From Glandiceps talaboti (Eukaryota > Hemichordata > Enteropneusta > Spengelidae): a DNA stretch of 64,000 nt. The stretch is taken from contig NC_135551.1 of assembly GCF_964340395.1 (NCBI RefSeq), positions 1,300,001 to 1,364,000 of the forward strand, read 5' to 3'. Under the pieces are notes generated by a model. The model had not been told where the DNA came from and searched no databases. It worked only from the letters and a program-made list of their open reading frames with translations. The position numbers were made by a program, and so were the translations under genes. Each line of letters begins with the position of its first letter. Position 1 is the first letter of the stretch. This document shows, one piece after another, positions 1-14,600 of the stretch.

Positions 1-1825
1 CCTTGTGTGAAAGCAGACATGGAATCATTTGAAATAGATTTTTGCCTAAAATCACATATGAAGAAGGGCATCCCACGCATTGAGAGTTGGGCGCACGTGT
101 TTAGTGAATTTGCAGCCAGTGTGGTTTTACGTGGGTGTCTGGAACCGCAGCTAAACGCGTTAACAGCGAGATCGCTTTCAGCAGCTGAGCCCCTTTAACT
201 CACTCTTTGTCCCGTACATCCACTTTTCTCTACTGTAAATTTCAGGTCCGTAATTTTCAGGTTGGTTTTATTAATTTTTTCGACTTTGGACAAGAATTTT
301 AGTTTGTTGTGAAGGGAAAAAAGTTGCGCAAAAGTTTATGAGCTTTTCAAAAAGTTCTGCAAACAAGTTTTTGGATTTAACGCGGTATCGAAAAAATGAA
401 GTAGCAGACGACAATTTTTGGCTCGATTGAATCCGACTGATTTTTTCTATAATTAAGGGGTCCAAATAAAACTAAAGAAGCATTTTATTTTTGAAAATCT
501 CCATGTGCGGCAGGTGCCGGCCGCCTAGTTCGTACAATATCGGCTTTGATGTGAACTTTGTAAGGTCGGCCTTACATTACTTTGTAGGACATCCACCTAC
601 GCACAGTACTGATTCGGATATCTCCAAGCTTTTTACATTTAATGATTAGGCAGGAAAAAAAGTAATTATGAAAAATCTGTGGTTTCTTCCCGTCTCTATT
701 CTCAAAGCGCTGCGGATAGTTAGCGGATAAAAGTGGCATATCGTGGCGATCCACGCCAGATGCTGCGGATAAAGTACGCCTAAATATCACCTCCTAAGCT
801 TAGAATTTTCCTGATTCTAACTTGTCCCCTAGAGAAATACTATGGATATTACAGGGAAATTTCCACAGTTTCATTCTCTAACTTTGTTTCAAGTTTTCGT
901 TCTAAATCAGCTAATTAAGGGTTGTATTTGGAAAGTTGCCAGGCATCAAGCTGGCATTTAATTTAGTGGCAGATTAACATTGATGTAGTCACTAAGAGTA
1001 GTGGTGTACACGGCTTGGCAGATGGGAGTTACGTTCCCTGACCGAGCGCTATTACTAGTATGCCAACTTGTAGTCATACTTCGTAAAATGACTTGTATTA
1101 GGCATTTCAATAGGTTGGCATTGTGGAGGACAAAGTCGTAATACGAGCAATTAATATTGGCATAGCTTTTCACATAGACAAGTGTATTTTAAGTAGTCCT
1201 CTTTCCGATTGGTTAAGAACAGTCGACGAACCAAGAGGTCATTCCCGCATCCTATTCATTGCGGCTACATCAGTAAAGCCTACACTTTCCCTCGCCTCGC
1301 TTCGCTTCGCTTCACAAAAACATCTCTCCTCTCTCCATCTATGCCAACCTCTCATTATTCCCATTTTCTTTTAATTTTATCACAGTTCCTATTCTTTGCA
1401 AGAGAACAATACGTCCTCATAAAAAGAAGATTGGATGGAGGTAGAATTCATCTTAAGCTGACAATGAAGCAAGCGTCCGTGCTGCAATCTATAACACTTA
1501 CAATTTCATATTCTATAGACAAAGTATTCTGCAATCGATGTGCCTCCGACAGATTAGAGGGATAAGGCCACAAAAGGTTTATCTAATGAGTACCATCGAT
1601 ATAGATTCCAGAATATTGCTTTCTTGCACCCCAAACTACTCACTCGCTTTTCGTTTTTTGTTCTCTTGCAGCGTCTTTCATAGACACTGTTGTCATCAAA
1701 TCGGCATCTCTATTGGTTCCTCAGCTTGCCATGCTTTATGCTGAGCGAGCATTACTATCAGCAAGGTGTTCACCATAGTGAGGACAGTGTTTTCTGTAGA
1801 GCGGCGACCAAAAGCCACTCCAATA
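1..1825. other. Single-copy AT-rich DNA, no gene seen
   Basis: No open frame here is long or composed enough to call a gene; the longest are about 60-118 codons and none resembles a family I know. A short run of CTTCG-like pentamers sits near 1290-1312. I see no RNA gene or transposon end. Confidence 0.5.
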
Positions 1826-1830
1826 CCATA

Positions 1831-1895
1831 CAATACAATACAATACAATACAATACAATACAATACAATACAATACAATACAATACAATACAATA
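1831..1895. repeat. CAATA pentanucleotide microsatellite, 13 copies
   Basis: Thirteen uninterrupted copies of the pentamer CAATA, preceded by two imperfect copies. The unit lacks a stop codon in several frames, so short open frames cross it; these are by-products of the repeat. Confidence 0.95.
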
Positions 1896-4800
1896 CATTA
1901 TTTGTCAATTCTTTACACTTACAACGAAATGATGAGTAACCATCTATGTTCTAAGCTTTGGTTATAATTGTTACCAACTTATCGCATTTTCGCTTCTTAG
2001 TTTTTGTTTTGGAGTTATGTCTTTGAACAACAGATTGGTTAGCGTGTTGAAAACAGTGAACTCACAATCGTTGAGCATAGACATCGGCCAAAATGTCCTA
2101 TATTGGTGAGTGTAATTGGTCCAGAGACCGTTTGCATGCTGGTTTCAACAATTTAGCAACTCGAAAACCGACAGAACGTGAGACAAAGGAGCCACTTGCA
2201 TTAAAGACAACGATAACGAAAATACAGATTATGCTGATGGTAAAGAGTCAGTAAACGTTCTAGGACATGTCCACCATACAAGCATGGCAACATTGGTTAG
2301 TTCTCTCCATGGACGTACACTTGTCTACTATTCAGATAATAAATCATACAAAATAGTCTCTCCCTTACTAAAATCAACAGGAAATAAAGAAATGAAACGG
2401 TTCGGCAGAGACTGCATTTATGTGGACGAGTTTGTTACACTGTTGTCACGTCCTTGACTATAATGACACACGAGATTATCAATAACATGAAACCGGTGAT
2501 TCGGGCAGTGGCTAACAAATTGTCACCCACGCTACTCATCGACTGGTGGATTCGGAGACTTCCAATTCCTAGATTGACCATGTTGGTCTGATTTTGGCAA
2601 CGAACTTAAGATATGTGGAGACGTCTCAAGTTTTTGAATTGGTTGTTGTGACGGACCCATAAACGTGAACTGCTTGAATCATAATTCATATCACGTGATT
2701 ATTCAAAATATGTGCCTGAACTTGACTCCTTTTTTTTGAACCAAACAGACTATGGGAATGGCTTTGGGGTTGTAAATGTAGGTCAGATATTGCCAACTTG
2801 TGTGAGGACGTATTCGTTAGTTCAGTCTAGATACGGGGACTTTCATATCATGGCCCTGAAACAAGTCTGAGGTATATTCGTAATTGATGAGCAGTCAGGC
2901 AGTTCATTCATGTTCATTGCTTATCTCGATAAGTACTCAGGCATTTCAATAGATACGATTTGTGGGATTACGTCAAATTCAACCACTATACAAAGTAGGC
3001 TTTGAGCTCGCCAACGCGTTAATGGTCGGAACGGTGTTTGGAAGACGTGTCTTTGATGAGAAGGTTGAGACATTCATGGACCAGCGCTTCTGCCGTAGCA
3101 TGTCTTCGGGCGACGGTAGGCGGTCACACTCGTTCACTAAAGTAACTATAAAAAGTTATACTATGAAGTCAACGCCAAACACCCACCTACAAAATCATCG
3201 GCTAATTTTCTACAATGCCCGACTAATAACATGGTCGTATTTATTGCTAAGTTGTTTGAGTTCATCTCAAATATCCCATGCGTTCATTTGATGAATTCAA
3301 ATATGAAAAAGAATACTTCAAAAAGTCGTCTTTATTTCAATGTACTTTTTGTAGTTGGAAATTACGGATGGTGAAAAATGTGAGTTTTTCTAACAGGAGT
3401 TGGTAAACAGACTGCATGTGCACGAGCAGGGTGAGATTGGAATCCCAAGGGGGAGTGGGCCTACATGGCTAGTGACTAGGTGAGGTCTACAATTTTAACA
3501 CGTTACCACGAACAATAAAAAAAGTAGAGACGTGGTGGTTTCGTTCAAACATGCAAAGGCCCTCGCACGGGAATTCCTCATCGCCAAACAACTCTGTAAG
3601 CATTTCGTTGACTTATTCTGGCGCGAAAGGTTTTCGGGCGATATTTGTAACTCTGGGTATTTGTCTGCAATACATTAGAGTATGTTTATATGAAATGCTG
3701 CCTATTCTAGATATGGTAGGGAAACACGTGTAGGGGAACTGTAATTAGAATAGCTCTCCCACCCACGCTATCTGCATATGGCCAATGTATAATCTGGACA
3801 AAACGGCGATGCAATACAATTGAATAATTCGCCAAAAGCACAACAGCATGAAAGCGCCTGGAGTTTTTTAATGTTGAAAGTGCGAGTCTATCCACATTGA
3901 TTTACTACAACTATTGGTTTTAATGGACAGATCATAGTTTCACCACTGTGCCTTCTAAGTGAGAAAACGTGAGATTGTGGCCAACCGTTGAGGCTCTGAT
4001 ACATTGTTATTAGTGGATACATTATGGGCCGCAATTATTAGAAGGACCTTCAAGGCTGTTAGACGAGGAGACCACAAAGCCGTGCTTTAGTATTGTACAC
4101 TACTCAACATTACGCCCACGAGTGTTGCCTCATGTCATATTGCAGACCTAACGGGTTATCTCTATTCACATTAGACGATAACATTCAAAATTAAAAAAAG
4201 GCACTTCAATTTTCACCATGCCGGTTCGTTTCACTAACAACTCTAAACATTTTCAGTTCCATTTTAACGATATCTAGTCTATGGTTTTCTAAAATTCGTT
4301 TTGATAAATAGATATTGTTGGAGAATAGGTGGTGTGTGAGGATTCATCGTTCCCGTCTTTAAAAACCAACAAATGTCGATACTTTATCCTGTATTCAATT
4401 AACGTTTCTTCTTTTCTATTTAAAAATTACCAAATCCAGATGCCATAGAGCCCAATAAATAGTATTTATATTATATCAAGGTGCAATCTGATACATTCAA
4501 ATCCGTCACATCTTTTACACCTCTAAAACTTCGTTATTTTGAAATGAAACAATTTGACTCTGAGCACACAACAATGATGTACCTTCCCAGTAAAAAAGAA
4601 ACGCTGTTTTCGTTCGTTTTCTGATGAATTTAGCGAAGATTTCAGATCCCTGAAAAACCGTACGTTTGCAAGCAGATCTTGCTAACCTGGACGCCACCTC
4701 ACATCGTCCAATCACCGTACTCGTTAGGTAAATGGTCTTCCATGCAATTGTCTTGTATTCCTTTGTTATAGGGTCTGTATAAAATTGGTGGTGTTTCATT

Positions 4801-7800
4801 TGTAAATGACTTGCATGTGACAGTGGCCGACAACGTAAGTAACACTAGTTGACGCATATCAAATAGAAGAAGGTAACAGTACATATATAGAGTGACCTTT
4901 GACCTTAGCCAAGTGAAAAAAAGAAAGGAAGATATCATATGATCAATTTCAGGATGCATTAGATAATGGGGTGACGTCACGATTCGTCTCCGTGTCGGCG
5001 AGTTCTTGTTATCTGAAACCATCAAATTTGGCAGTTTTCGAGATAATGCAAGTCTCCAGTGACAAATCAAAGCTTCATACATTTTATCGGAATACAACTT
5101 TACTGAAAAGCTTTCAATGGTTGATGCTTATGTCACTACATTTCAACACTCATTGACTGAGTCAACCGAATTCGTTTTAAAAAGATTAGCTTTATCTTAA
5201 GTAACTTTCCCTCTTGGTATTTGCAAAGTTTCAGTGTTAGGAAGGGAACGGTTTACAGAAGACAACTTTACGTACAGGGCTGTCTCTTTACCATAAGAAC
5301 CTTACCATTTCAACAACAGATTGTTTGTCTCTGAAGCTGTTCTATATACTACAATGTATTGTCGAATTTCTAGCAGTATTTTCCCCACACCTTAAAAAAA
5401 ATGCTTATCAAACTAATTGTTCCGACCTAATTCGTACGAAACGTATACACGATTTTGAAAACGGATGTACTTTTCTGGGAGTGTTTTCGCAAAGCATGGC
5501 GCCGTCATCAATATATCGGATGACGTAATGATTGACAGTCGCACCTGTAAGTTCGATAATATATACGATGGAGACAATGCACGCAAGAGGTTGATACTTG
5601 TAACAGAAAGGTGTCTTGTTCATCCATATGACAAAAATATAGTTTGAAGGGAAACTCAGAGCAAGCCCAAGTGACAACACTGGATACAGTTTCATGTCTT
5701 TAAAACGTACTATGTCAAATCGTTCAAGTCGATGCAAAGTAAGCTTATACCTCAAAACTACCACTCTTGATTAAATCTACATCTGGAATGATATAGATAA
5801 TATGACACAGTGGAAAATGTCTAGGTTTCGATCTACCATGAAATAAACATATTGAAATATCCTAATATTCCGGAAAACAATTCTGGAACATTAGGAGTGG
5901 GCAGTTTTCAAATGTTACACTATATTTAATCAGGAATGCATGTACACAAAGGCGATATTCAAAAAAATTAAACCGATAAACGTCAGCCTGTTGGTTCCAT
6001 TGTTTCAAAACTTACATAGGCGAACTAGTTTGGGGCTGTAAAAGTCTATCATACGGTACTTCAACTGCAAGGCAAATAATTAGTATGTGTCTTTGTAATT
6101 TACTTTTTAAGCTATGAATCTTTTCACTTTCAGTTCAATCTATTGCCCGCCATGCCTGTTTCTGTAGGTCAAAGTCGCCATAATATCATTAATGCATTGG
6201 CGAGTTCCATTTTCAATCTTCGTCAGAACGTATTCCGGTCCGTCGTGTGAATTAATTTGTCATGATAGTTGATATTGGCTCCCCTCCAATCAGTAAGTAT
6301 CAGGTTGTCTGGACCATTACTACCCCCACTATTGCTATTCATTGTTTTGTTTTTGTCTTGTCTGTAGTCCTATCACTATACTTAGTGTTCGCCCCAAGAC
6401 ATCCACAAATCATTCCACCATTTCTGATTTCATCTGTTGCTATTGGGGACCCAATCATTTCCATAGAGTAACCACACAAAATTTGTACACATTTAATGAC
6501 TCTAGTTAACACTCCCACGCACATGTCTTATTTCCAAACGGGAGAAGGCGAACACGCTTCAAAAACCACTCTTTTTGGCCAGCGTTTCTATCAAAGATAA
6601 ATAGAACATAAATCAGAAAGTTTGCAACAACACTGGTTCGGCTTGATCTACAATAAAGGGAACGTCAGACTTCATTAGAGCCGTGTGCATAAAAGAACGT
6701 TATATGATACATCACTGCATGGACAAGCAGTGCCTACGGCGTTCGATCGTTCACTGCATGTAGCTACAATTCTCTCCTAGTATTCGTCGAACGTCGCAAA
6801 AACTGTCTTGTTAACATCTTGACATACTGTGTACTAACCCTAAGTATTTCACGCCCGGTTGTGTACGAAAACTCCCACTGCTACTGACGTGGGCAAAGTT
6901 CGCACACGGTTTCCATAAAATACACGAAATATTGACCAAAATAATACATCTGATGACACCAACCCATCGTTATAAGATTGTAACGATTAAGATTGTTAGA
7001 TTCGATGGCTTACCTATATGCCCTTGTTAATAGGTGCCCATTCCATTCCCTAAGAGTTAGTCTGCATGACTGTACATTTGTCTTCGTTTCAACGATTGAT
7101 ATTCAGGAAGTGTCTGTCTATGGACTTCAAAGTGAAGCTCATTGACATAATGTGGCATTGAATCGGGTACTCGATTATACACTAACTGGACTTATTGGTT
7201 CAAAGGGCCGTGGGAGGTTAGTAGGTCGTCGCAACCAATACGATCGCAGAAACACGTTTTCTTTGATCGCGAATCCTTTCTGTCGATTAAACTAGTTCCA
7301 TTTTTATCATATACACCCACGCTAGCTTTTCTAATTTTATATTTCTAAATCTGCCGTTTTTTTAAAAAAGAACAAAGCACCCATCTTTTTTCCGCAGTGT
7401 GAGTGTAGCACTGGAAGCCTTCTCTTCACCCATTTAATAGATAAAGCTCAACTGGTTTTATTTCGCAGGTAAGTGCGTGCTTTTTGACATAAAATAATCA
7501 TTTCTGCGTCGTTATAACCCCAGAGATTTGTTGCCATAATTCACTTGGACCCGTTGTTGTTTTTCAAATTTCACTTTCACATCTGTTTGAAAATTGTCGA
7601 CTGATAATGACCGTAGTGACTAGGCAATCAAAATTCACAACGAAACAGTTCACTACACTACACAAGATGCAAATTTACCATCATTAAAATCGAACGTGAC
7701 ATATTTTATAATCGAGATTTTTACAGGTGAAGTCTTCGCGTGCTTGGTGTATAATTTACGACTTATAGTTTTAAAAATGACACTATTTCGACTTTTTGAT

Positions 7801-9180
7801 CTCCAATTTATCAAATAACATCGCTTGTGAATATACTATATATATCTACTTGTACCAAATCACAAGGACTATTTGTTTTTAATGTGATTGGAGTATCAGA
7901 ATATAATGCGGGAAAAACGAGAATTCTCTTTCTGTTAGAGCGATAGACAAGCCGGTCTCAGTAATTGCCAGGCTGTCAATCAAGCATGATAAGCGCACCA
8001 ATCCCATATCATGTGATTTTCTTTGTTTGTAAGGCTCGTTTTGTTTTTGGCTTTGCTTACCATTTTCAAATCTCTCCTATCAAAATTTCTTAACTTTCAT
8101 CAAAATTATCAAAATATATGAGCAATGCCAATTTTATTTAAAAAGTGTTCATATTTATTTTATCACTGGCTCGTATTTTCGCTTTTATTCTTCATATGAA
8201 TAGAAATTCAAGTTAAAGTTTGTATATCATAATTTTCATTATCATGCTACAAGTACATTTACGTGGCTTCTATAACAATTATGCTGTCTTAATATTCGTC
8301 GGATATTCATAATTCTAGTTGGAAATTTGAAGTGACAGAAGTAGCCTAAATGATGTTATCATGACATGGAATACATAGTATTATAACACCAAGTATGTCT
8401 CTTCTAGTCACGCAATCTCCCCTACTCGACATGCAAGTCTATTACCACTCCGATGTGTGTTTTAAATTACAGCGTTATAAGTATTTGTTTTAAAAATACA
8501 TGGACATTTTGTTCTTTACTGGGGTTGGCACAGAGACGGCATTATGTACTAAAGAGGTCTTTGCTTTGAAGGGGAGCCATGTAAAACAAATATGTACTGT
8601 TGACTAGTTGTACGCGATTTCACCAACAGATTCTAGAAAGAAGTACAGAAGTCTAACCATGTACCGAGGTATTTGGCAGTGGTTTGACTGGAAGGGAAAA
8701 TTTAAAGAAAACTTAGATGAAATAGCCAAATGAAATTCCAAGTGAAAATGAAACTGTTCTCCATGATAAGCATTTGGAAACGATATTTTTGGCATCTTAA
8801 TCAAAACTACCAAGTTACCATGACGATTAGATTCTTCTAAATAGACGCTAGAGATCGAACGTAGAATTGTTGCTGTCAGATCACATCAGTTGTGAATATT
8901 ACCATAGCATTAATACTTACTAACTTCTCTACCCTGTCATAACTGAACACATGTAACTGCATCTTTAATACCACATGGGGATTTGAAAAAAAACATCGTT
9001 CAAGATTGTTATGAGGAGTTTCCAGTATGTCTCTATATGAGTGATTAAAATTATGTTATGGTACAACAAACTATATCCATAAAAAACACAAGGAACGGAC
9101 GATCAACAAATTGCTTTACGTCAGGTTTATAGCCAAAGACTCACTTTTTCAAAACAATTGCTTACGTATCTTATTAAAAA
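1896..9180. other. Long single-copy AT-rich stretch, no gene recognised
   Basis: About 7.3 kb without a recognisable gene, RNA or repeat. The best open stretch is a stop-to-stop frame of about 90 codons on the + strand ending at 2457, without similarity I can name; it could be a decayed exon or chance. Poly-A/T runs are common. Intronic or intergenic DNA is the simplest reading. Confidence 0.5.
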
Positions 9181-9184
9181 GTTA

Positions 9185-9505
9185 GACAAACACAAACTCA
9201 CAACCATTTTACATCTGATATTTGAACACACACAAACCCACAACAAATAATTTGTTTACATTTTTTTAAAATTAAAGATAAACATAAACTCGCAACTAAT
9301 AAGATCATTATACCTGTGTTTTTTTATTAAGGCGAACACCAACTCAAAACCAACAATTCCTGTTTTTTGAAGACAAACACCATCTTGTAACCAACAATTC
9401 CTTACTCATAAGTTTTGAAGACAAAATCAAACTCACGCACAATAATTCCTTTGAATTCAAAGATAACCTGACAACCAATAATTTCCTTTTCTGTGTTAAC
9501 AGATT
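9185..9505. repeat. Decayed A/C-rich tandem repeat
   Basis: Roughly six or seven degenerate units recur every 40-60 bp, each with a core like AAACNCAAACTCACAACCAA followed by a T-rich segment (TTCCTTTTTT). Units differ by many substitutions and indels, so this is an old minisatellite. A weaker related unit may sit near 9609-9660. Confidence 0.55.
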
Positions 9506-9771
9506 TTTATTCCTCATGATAAGAGTTCTGTTTAAAGCTATTTTATTTCTTCCATATCTGGAACTTCTGTGATATATTCATCGCCGAATATTGTGAGAAT
9601 ATTAGCCTGACTACCAAAAATTTCTTTACATGTGTTTTTTGAAGACCAGTATTACAAACCATGTTATAACATGGACAGCAATTACCCTGGGGAGCGGTGA
9701 ACGGACAGTTTGACGACACCGTGCTTATTTAATGATTGATGTCCGTGTACTGTGATCTGTCGAAACGAAAC

Positions 9772-9952
9772 GAAACAACAAGATAGGAAGTGAACTGTAG
9801 TACCGAAACAACAAGATAGGAAGTGAACTGTAGTACCGAAACAACAAGATAGGAAGTGAACTGTAGTACCGAAACAACAAGATAGGAAGTGAACTGTAGT
9901 ACCGAAACAACAAGATAGGAAGTGAACTGTAGTACCGAAACAACAAGATAGG
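9772..9952. repeat. 33-bp minisatellite, 5.5 identical copies
   Basis: The 33-bp unit starts GAAACAACAAGATAGG and ends CTGTAGTACC. Five full copies (9772-9936) and a 16-base partial copy appear identical to one another, so expansion was recent. As 33 is a multiple of three, the minus strand carries a short 11-residue repeat frame, which I regard as incidental. Confidence 0.95.
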
Positions 9953-9959
9953 GCGGTCA

Positions 9960-11210
9960 AGAGGTAGACTTGCACATCAAATACACCAGGCTAGTAGTCT
10001 CACAATATATTGCAGAGTTCCAGCTATGAAAGAAGACCTCTTATCATATATCCTGAAAATTATCGCAAACTATATGCACGGATAAATATTCCGTAAGGTC
10101 TATACACGCACTACGTTTTATTAATTTGGATCATTACATGGTCGAGATGTTTAAAGACACACTCCTAAATAGGCATTGAACATGTGAATGGTGAGATGGT
10201 TTTCTGAATTTATTAACATGTTCTATATGTTAGCTATCAGATGAATACAACTGCAATGTTGAACCATCTTCTGGGTTGTTATGTTTACCTTCTATAAACC
10301 ATACATGTAAATCATTCGAATCAGCCATTTTACTATGTTATTTAAATTATGTACGGGGTACAAGGGATGGGTTATTACAAAATGAATTATTCATCGTCAA
10401 AGCATATGAAACGTTGAATTTTTTATATCAAGTTGAAGTTGTCAATTGTCGTGTAATCGAAATGTCATTTTTAAACAAAGGAATCACAAAACCATGTATT
10501 GATCAGATCATATAGAATGTGATTCTACACATATGAACAAAACAAGGTCAAGCCAAGCCAAACCAGATCTCAATTCCTAGATATATGCAGAAAACTTGTA
10601 TTTAAAAGAGTAAAACGCCTGAATGATAGGACACAACTTTGATGTTGTAATATTTAAACTTAGTTGAACTTTATTCCTTTAAATTGTTACATTTTAATTG
10701 TTAGATAACCGCCGTTGTATCATTATCATTCTTATCTAAAATCTTGTCATATAGAGAGCATACCTTCACATTTTACAAGGACCCCCTTTGATTTCAAAAC
10801 ACATATTTTTCTTACGTTTAGGCAAGAACAATGGGGTTGTATACTGCCAAAAAGGGAATTGTTTCTGATCAGGACACTTTGTCTAAATTGGTGCGACGAC
10901 GCGATTTTTTTTAATTTTTAATTTTTTTAATTTTCAACAAACCTGTCACTCAATCTACTATTTATGGCAGTTACTGTTCTTTCTATTTAGTACTTTAGAG
11001 CAAGTGTGTATGTGGGCCAGATGTCGTTTGCTTGTTCATGATTGGCGCTACAGTTATCTTCACTGAAGTAGGGAGGTTTTTTGTGTGTGTTTCTCCCCGG
11101 ATCTGCAGACTGCATAGGCTGAACAAACACGAAAAAAGACCAACGCAAGTTTATTTAAGTGATGCGCGCGCTGACCTGAAACAATTCTTATTGTTTTTGG
11201 CCTAATAAGA
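9960..11210. other. Single-copy AT-rich DNA, no gene seen
   Basis: Open frames of 68-79 codons occur (10276-10515, 10715-10921 on +) but show no recognisable domain. Homopolymer T/A runs lie near 10905-10935. Confidence 0.5.
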
Positions 11211-11212
11211 CA

Positions 11213-11287
11213 TTGATACAGTAAAGTAAGTCTTGAAGTCACCACTTTGATATAGTAAAGTAAGTCTTGAAGTCACCACTTTGATAT
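11213..11287. repeat. 34-bp tandem duplication
   Basis: Two adjacent 34-bp copies (11213-11246 and 11247-11280), beginning TTGATA and ending GAAGTCACCACT, differ at one base. A partial third copy (TTGATAT) follows. Confidence 0.9.
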
Positions 11288-11289
11288 TT

Positions 11290-11690
11290 ATTTGGAGAAT
11301 ATCGAAGTCTGTGCAATTGTCAAATCTGCTAATCGGCCACAGTGCAGGGAAGTGATTTTCACCGTCTTCTCTGAAAATTATCCTAACGACGAGAAGAGCG
11401 TATGTCGTTATGACTAGATATAATACTCAGATAGAACCCAAATATTTGATTAATTTGAGTGTATTTATCAACCCTTCAGTGCCAGGTTACACGAACTCCA
11501 GCAGAAATGTTGGTAAATGTGATAATATGTAAGCTGAGATTTCCAAACAAATCGAGAAGAAAATGATTGTCTGAATTCTGGTTAAACATTAAGTTTCGGG
11601 AAAACACACTGTGAATTTTTTGTTGAATTATGCTGTTAAAAAGTAAAAGAATCAAATATCAGAAGTCTCTCTTAATAGACCATCATTGAA
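11290..11690. other. Spacer before the 45-bp array, nothing seen
   Basis: About 400 bp of AT-rich sequence with no open frame, repeat or RNA that I recognise. Confidence 0.5.
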
Positions 11691-11691
11691 C

Positions 11692-14600
11692 AGAGATTGA
11701 AGGGTATATTGTGGCAATAACTCCAGTCTTGTGACATACGATTTAGGGTAAATTTTGGCGATGAATCCTGCCTTGAGACTAGAGATTCAAGGGTACATTA
11801 TGACGACGAGTCCAGCCTTGAGACTAGAGATGGAAGAGTATATTGTAGCGATGAGTACAACCTTGACACTACAGATTGAGGGGATTATTTTGGCGATGAG
11901 TCCAGCGTTGTTACTAAAGATTGAAGGGCCGTATAACGTGACTATGAGTCGAGTCTTAGACTAGAGAGTGAAGGGTATATTGTGGTGATGAATCATGCCT
12001 TGAGAGTAGAGACTGAATGGCGCATTGGCAATGAGTCCAGCCGTGAAACTAGAGATGGAAGGCAATATTGTGGACATGACTCCAACTTTGAAACTATAGA
12101 TTAAAGGGAATATTATGGTGATGAGTCGAATCTTAGACTAGAGACTCAAGGATATATTGTGGCGATGAGTCAAGCCTCGAGGCTAAAGATTGGAGGGTAT
12201 ATTGTGGCGATGAGTCGAGTCTGAGACTAGAGATTCAAGGGTATATTGTGATGAAGAGACGAGCCTTAGACTAGAGATTGAAGGATATATTGTGGTGATA
12301 ATTCTAGTCTTACAGTACAGATACAAGCGTATATTGAGGCAATGAGTTCAAGCCTTGAAACTAGAGATTGATCGGTATATTGTTGCGATGAGTCCGGGAT
12401 TAGACCAGAGATTGAAGGGTATATTGTGGTGATGAATCCAGCCTTGAAACTAGAGTTTCAAGGGTATATTGTGCAGTGGCGAACAGCCGAGCCTTTAAAC
12501 TAGAGATTGAAGGGTATATTGTGGCGAAGAGCCGAGCCTTAGACTAGAGATTGACGGGTATATTGTGGCAACCAGTCCAGCCTTGAAACTGAAGATTGAA
12601 AGGTATATTTTGGCGATTAATCTAGCTTAAAGGGTACATTTTAAAGGGTACATTTTGGCGATGAGTCCAGCCTTGTTATTAGAGAATGAAGGGTATATTG
12701 TGGCGATCCGTCCAGCTTTGAGACTAGAGATTGTAGGGTATTTTGTGATGATGAGCATAACCCTGAAACTAGACATTGAAGGATATATTGTGGCGATGAG
12801 ACCAGCTTTGAAACTAGAGATTGACCCGTGTATTGTGACGATGAGTGGAGCCTTAGACTAGAGATTGAAGAGTATAATATGGCGATGACTCCAGCCGGGT
12901 AAATTTTTACTATGAATCCAGCCTTGAGACTAGAGATTCAAGGGTACATTATAACGTTGAGTCGATTCTTGATTTGGAAGGGTATACTTTGGCTATGAGT
13001 CCAGCCTTGACATTAGAGATTGACATGTATATTGTGGCGATGAGTCCAGCCTTGACTTAGAGATTACAGGGTATATTATGGCTATGAGTCCAGCCTTGAC
13101 ATTAGAGATTACGGGGTATATCATGGCTATGAGTCCAGCCTTGACTTAGAGATTACGGGGTATATTATGGCTATGAGTCCAGCCTTGACATTAGAGATTA
13201 CGGGGTATATCATGGCTATGAGTCCAGCCTTGGCATTAGAGATTACGGGGTATATTATGGCTATGAGTCCAGCCTTGACATTAGAGATTACGGGGTATAT
13301 TATGGCTATGAGTCCAGCCTTGACATTAGAGATTACGGGGTATATTATGGCTATGAGTCCAGCCTTGGCATTAGAGATTACAGGGTATATTGTGGCTATG
13401 AGTCCAGCCTTGACACTAGAGGTTGAAGGCTATATTTTGGCGATGACTTGAGCATTGAAATTAGAGATTGGAGGGTACGTTGTCGTGATGAGTCCAGTCT
13501 TGACACTAGAAATTGAATTGTGGCGAAGAGTCCAGCCTTACAGCTACTGATTGAAGGGTATATTGAGGCGTTGAGTCGATCATTAGACTAGAAATTGAAG
13601 GCTATATTGTAGCGATGAGTCAAAGGTTGAGCCCAGAGATTGAAGGTATATTGTAGCGATGAGTCCAACTAGAGATTGAAGAGTACATTGTAGCGATGAG
13701 TCCAGCCATGAAACTTGAGATTGTAGGGTATATTGTTGCGACGAATCCACCGTTTAAACTACAGACTGAAAGGTTATTGTTGCAATAAGTCCAGCATTAA
13801 AACTAGAGATTGAACTGTATATTGTGACTATGAGTCTAGCCTTAGCTTAGAGATTGATGGGTATATTGTGACTATGAATCCAGCCTTGAGACAAAAGTGT
13901 AAAGGGTAAATTTTGGCGATGAATCCAGCCTTGAGACTAGAGATTCAAGGGTACATTATGGCGATGAGTCGATTCATGAGACAAAATTTTGAAGGATATA
14001 TTGTGGCGATCGAGTCGAGCCTTAATTAACACCAGAGATTAAATGGTATATTATGACTATGAGTCCAGCCTTAGACTAGAGTTTGAAGGGTAAATTGTGA
14101 CGATGAATCTAGCCTTAGACTAGAGTTTGAAGGGTACATTGTGACGACGAATCTAGCTTTGAAACTAGAGATTGAACGGCCGTAAATTGTGACTATGAGT
14201 CCAGCCTTAGACTAGAGATTGAAGGGTACATTGTGACTATGAGTCCAGCCTTAGACTAGAGATTGAAGGGTACATTGTGACGACGAATCTAGCTTTGAAA
14301 CTAGAGATTGAACGGCCGTAAATTGTGACTATGAGTCCAGCCTTAGACTAGAGATTGAAGGGTAAATTGTGACGACGAATCTAGCTTTGAAACTAGAGAT
14401 TGAACGGCCGTAAATTGTGACTATGAATCTAGCCTTAGACTAGAGTTTGAAGGGTAAATTGTGACGACGAATCTAGCTTTGAAACTAGAGATTGAACGGC
14501 CGTAAATTGTGACTATGAGTCTAGCCTTAGACTAGAGATTGAAGGGTAAATTTTGGCGATGAGTCTAATATTAGACTAGAGGCTGAATGCTATTTTATGA

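Noticed and set aside
2184-2457. Stop-to-stop frame of about 90 codons on the + strand
   Set aside because: No ATG near the start, no recognised domain and no splice context strong enough to call an exon.
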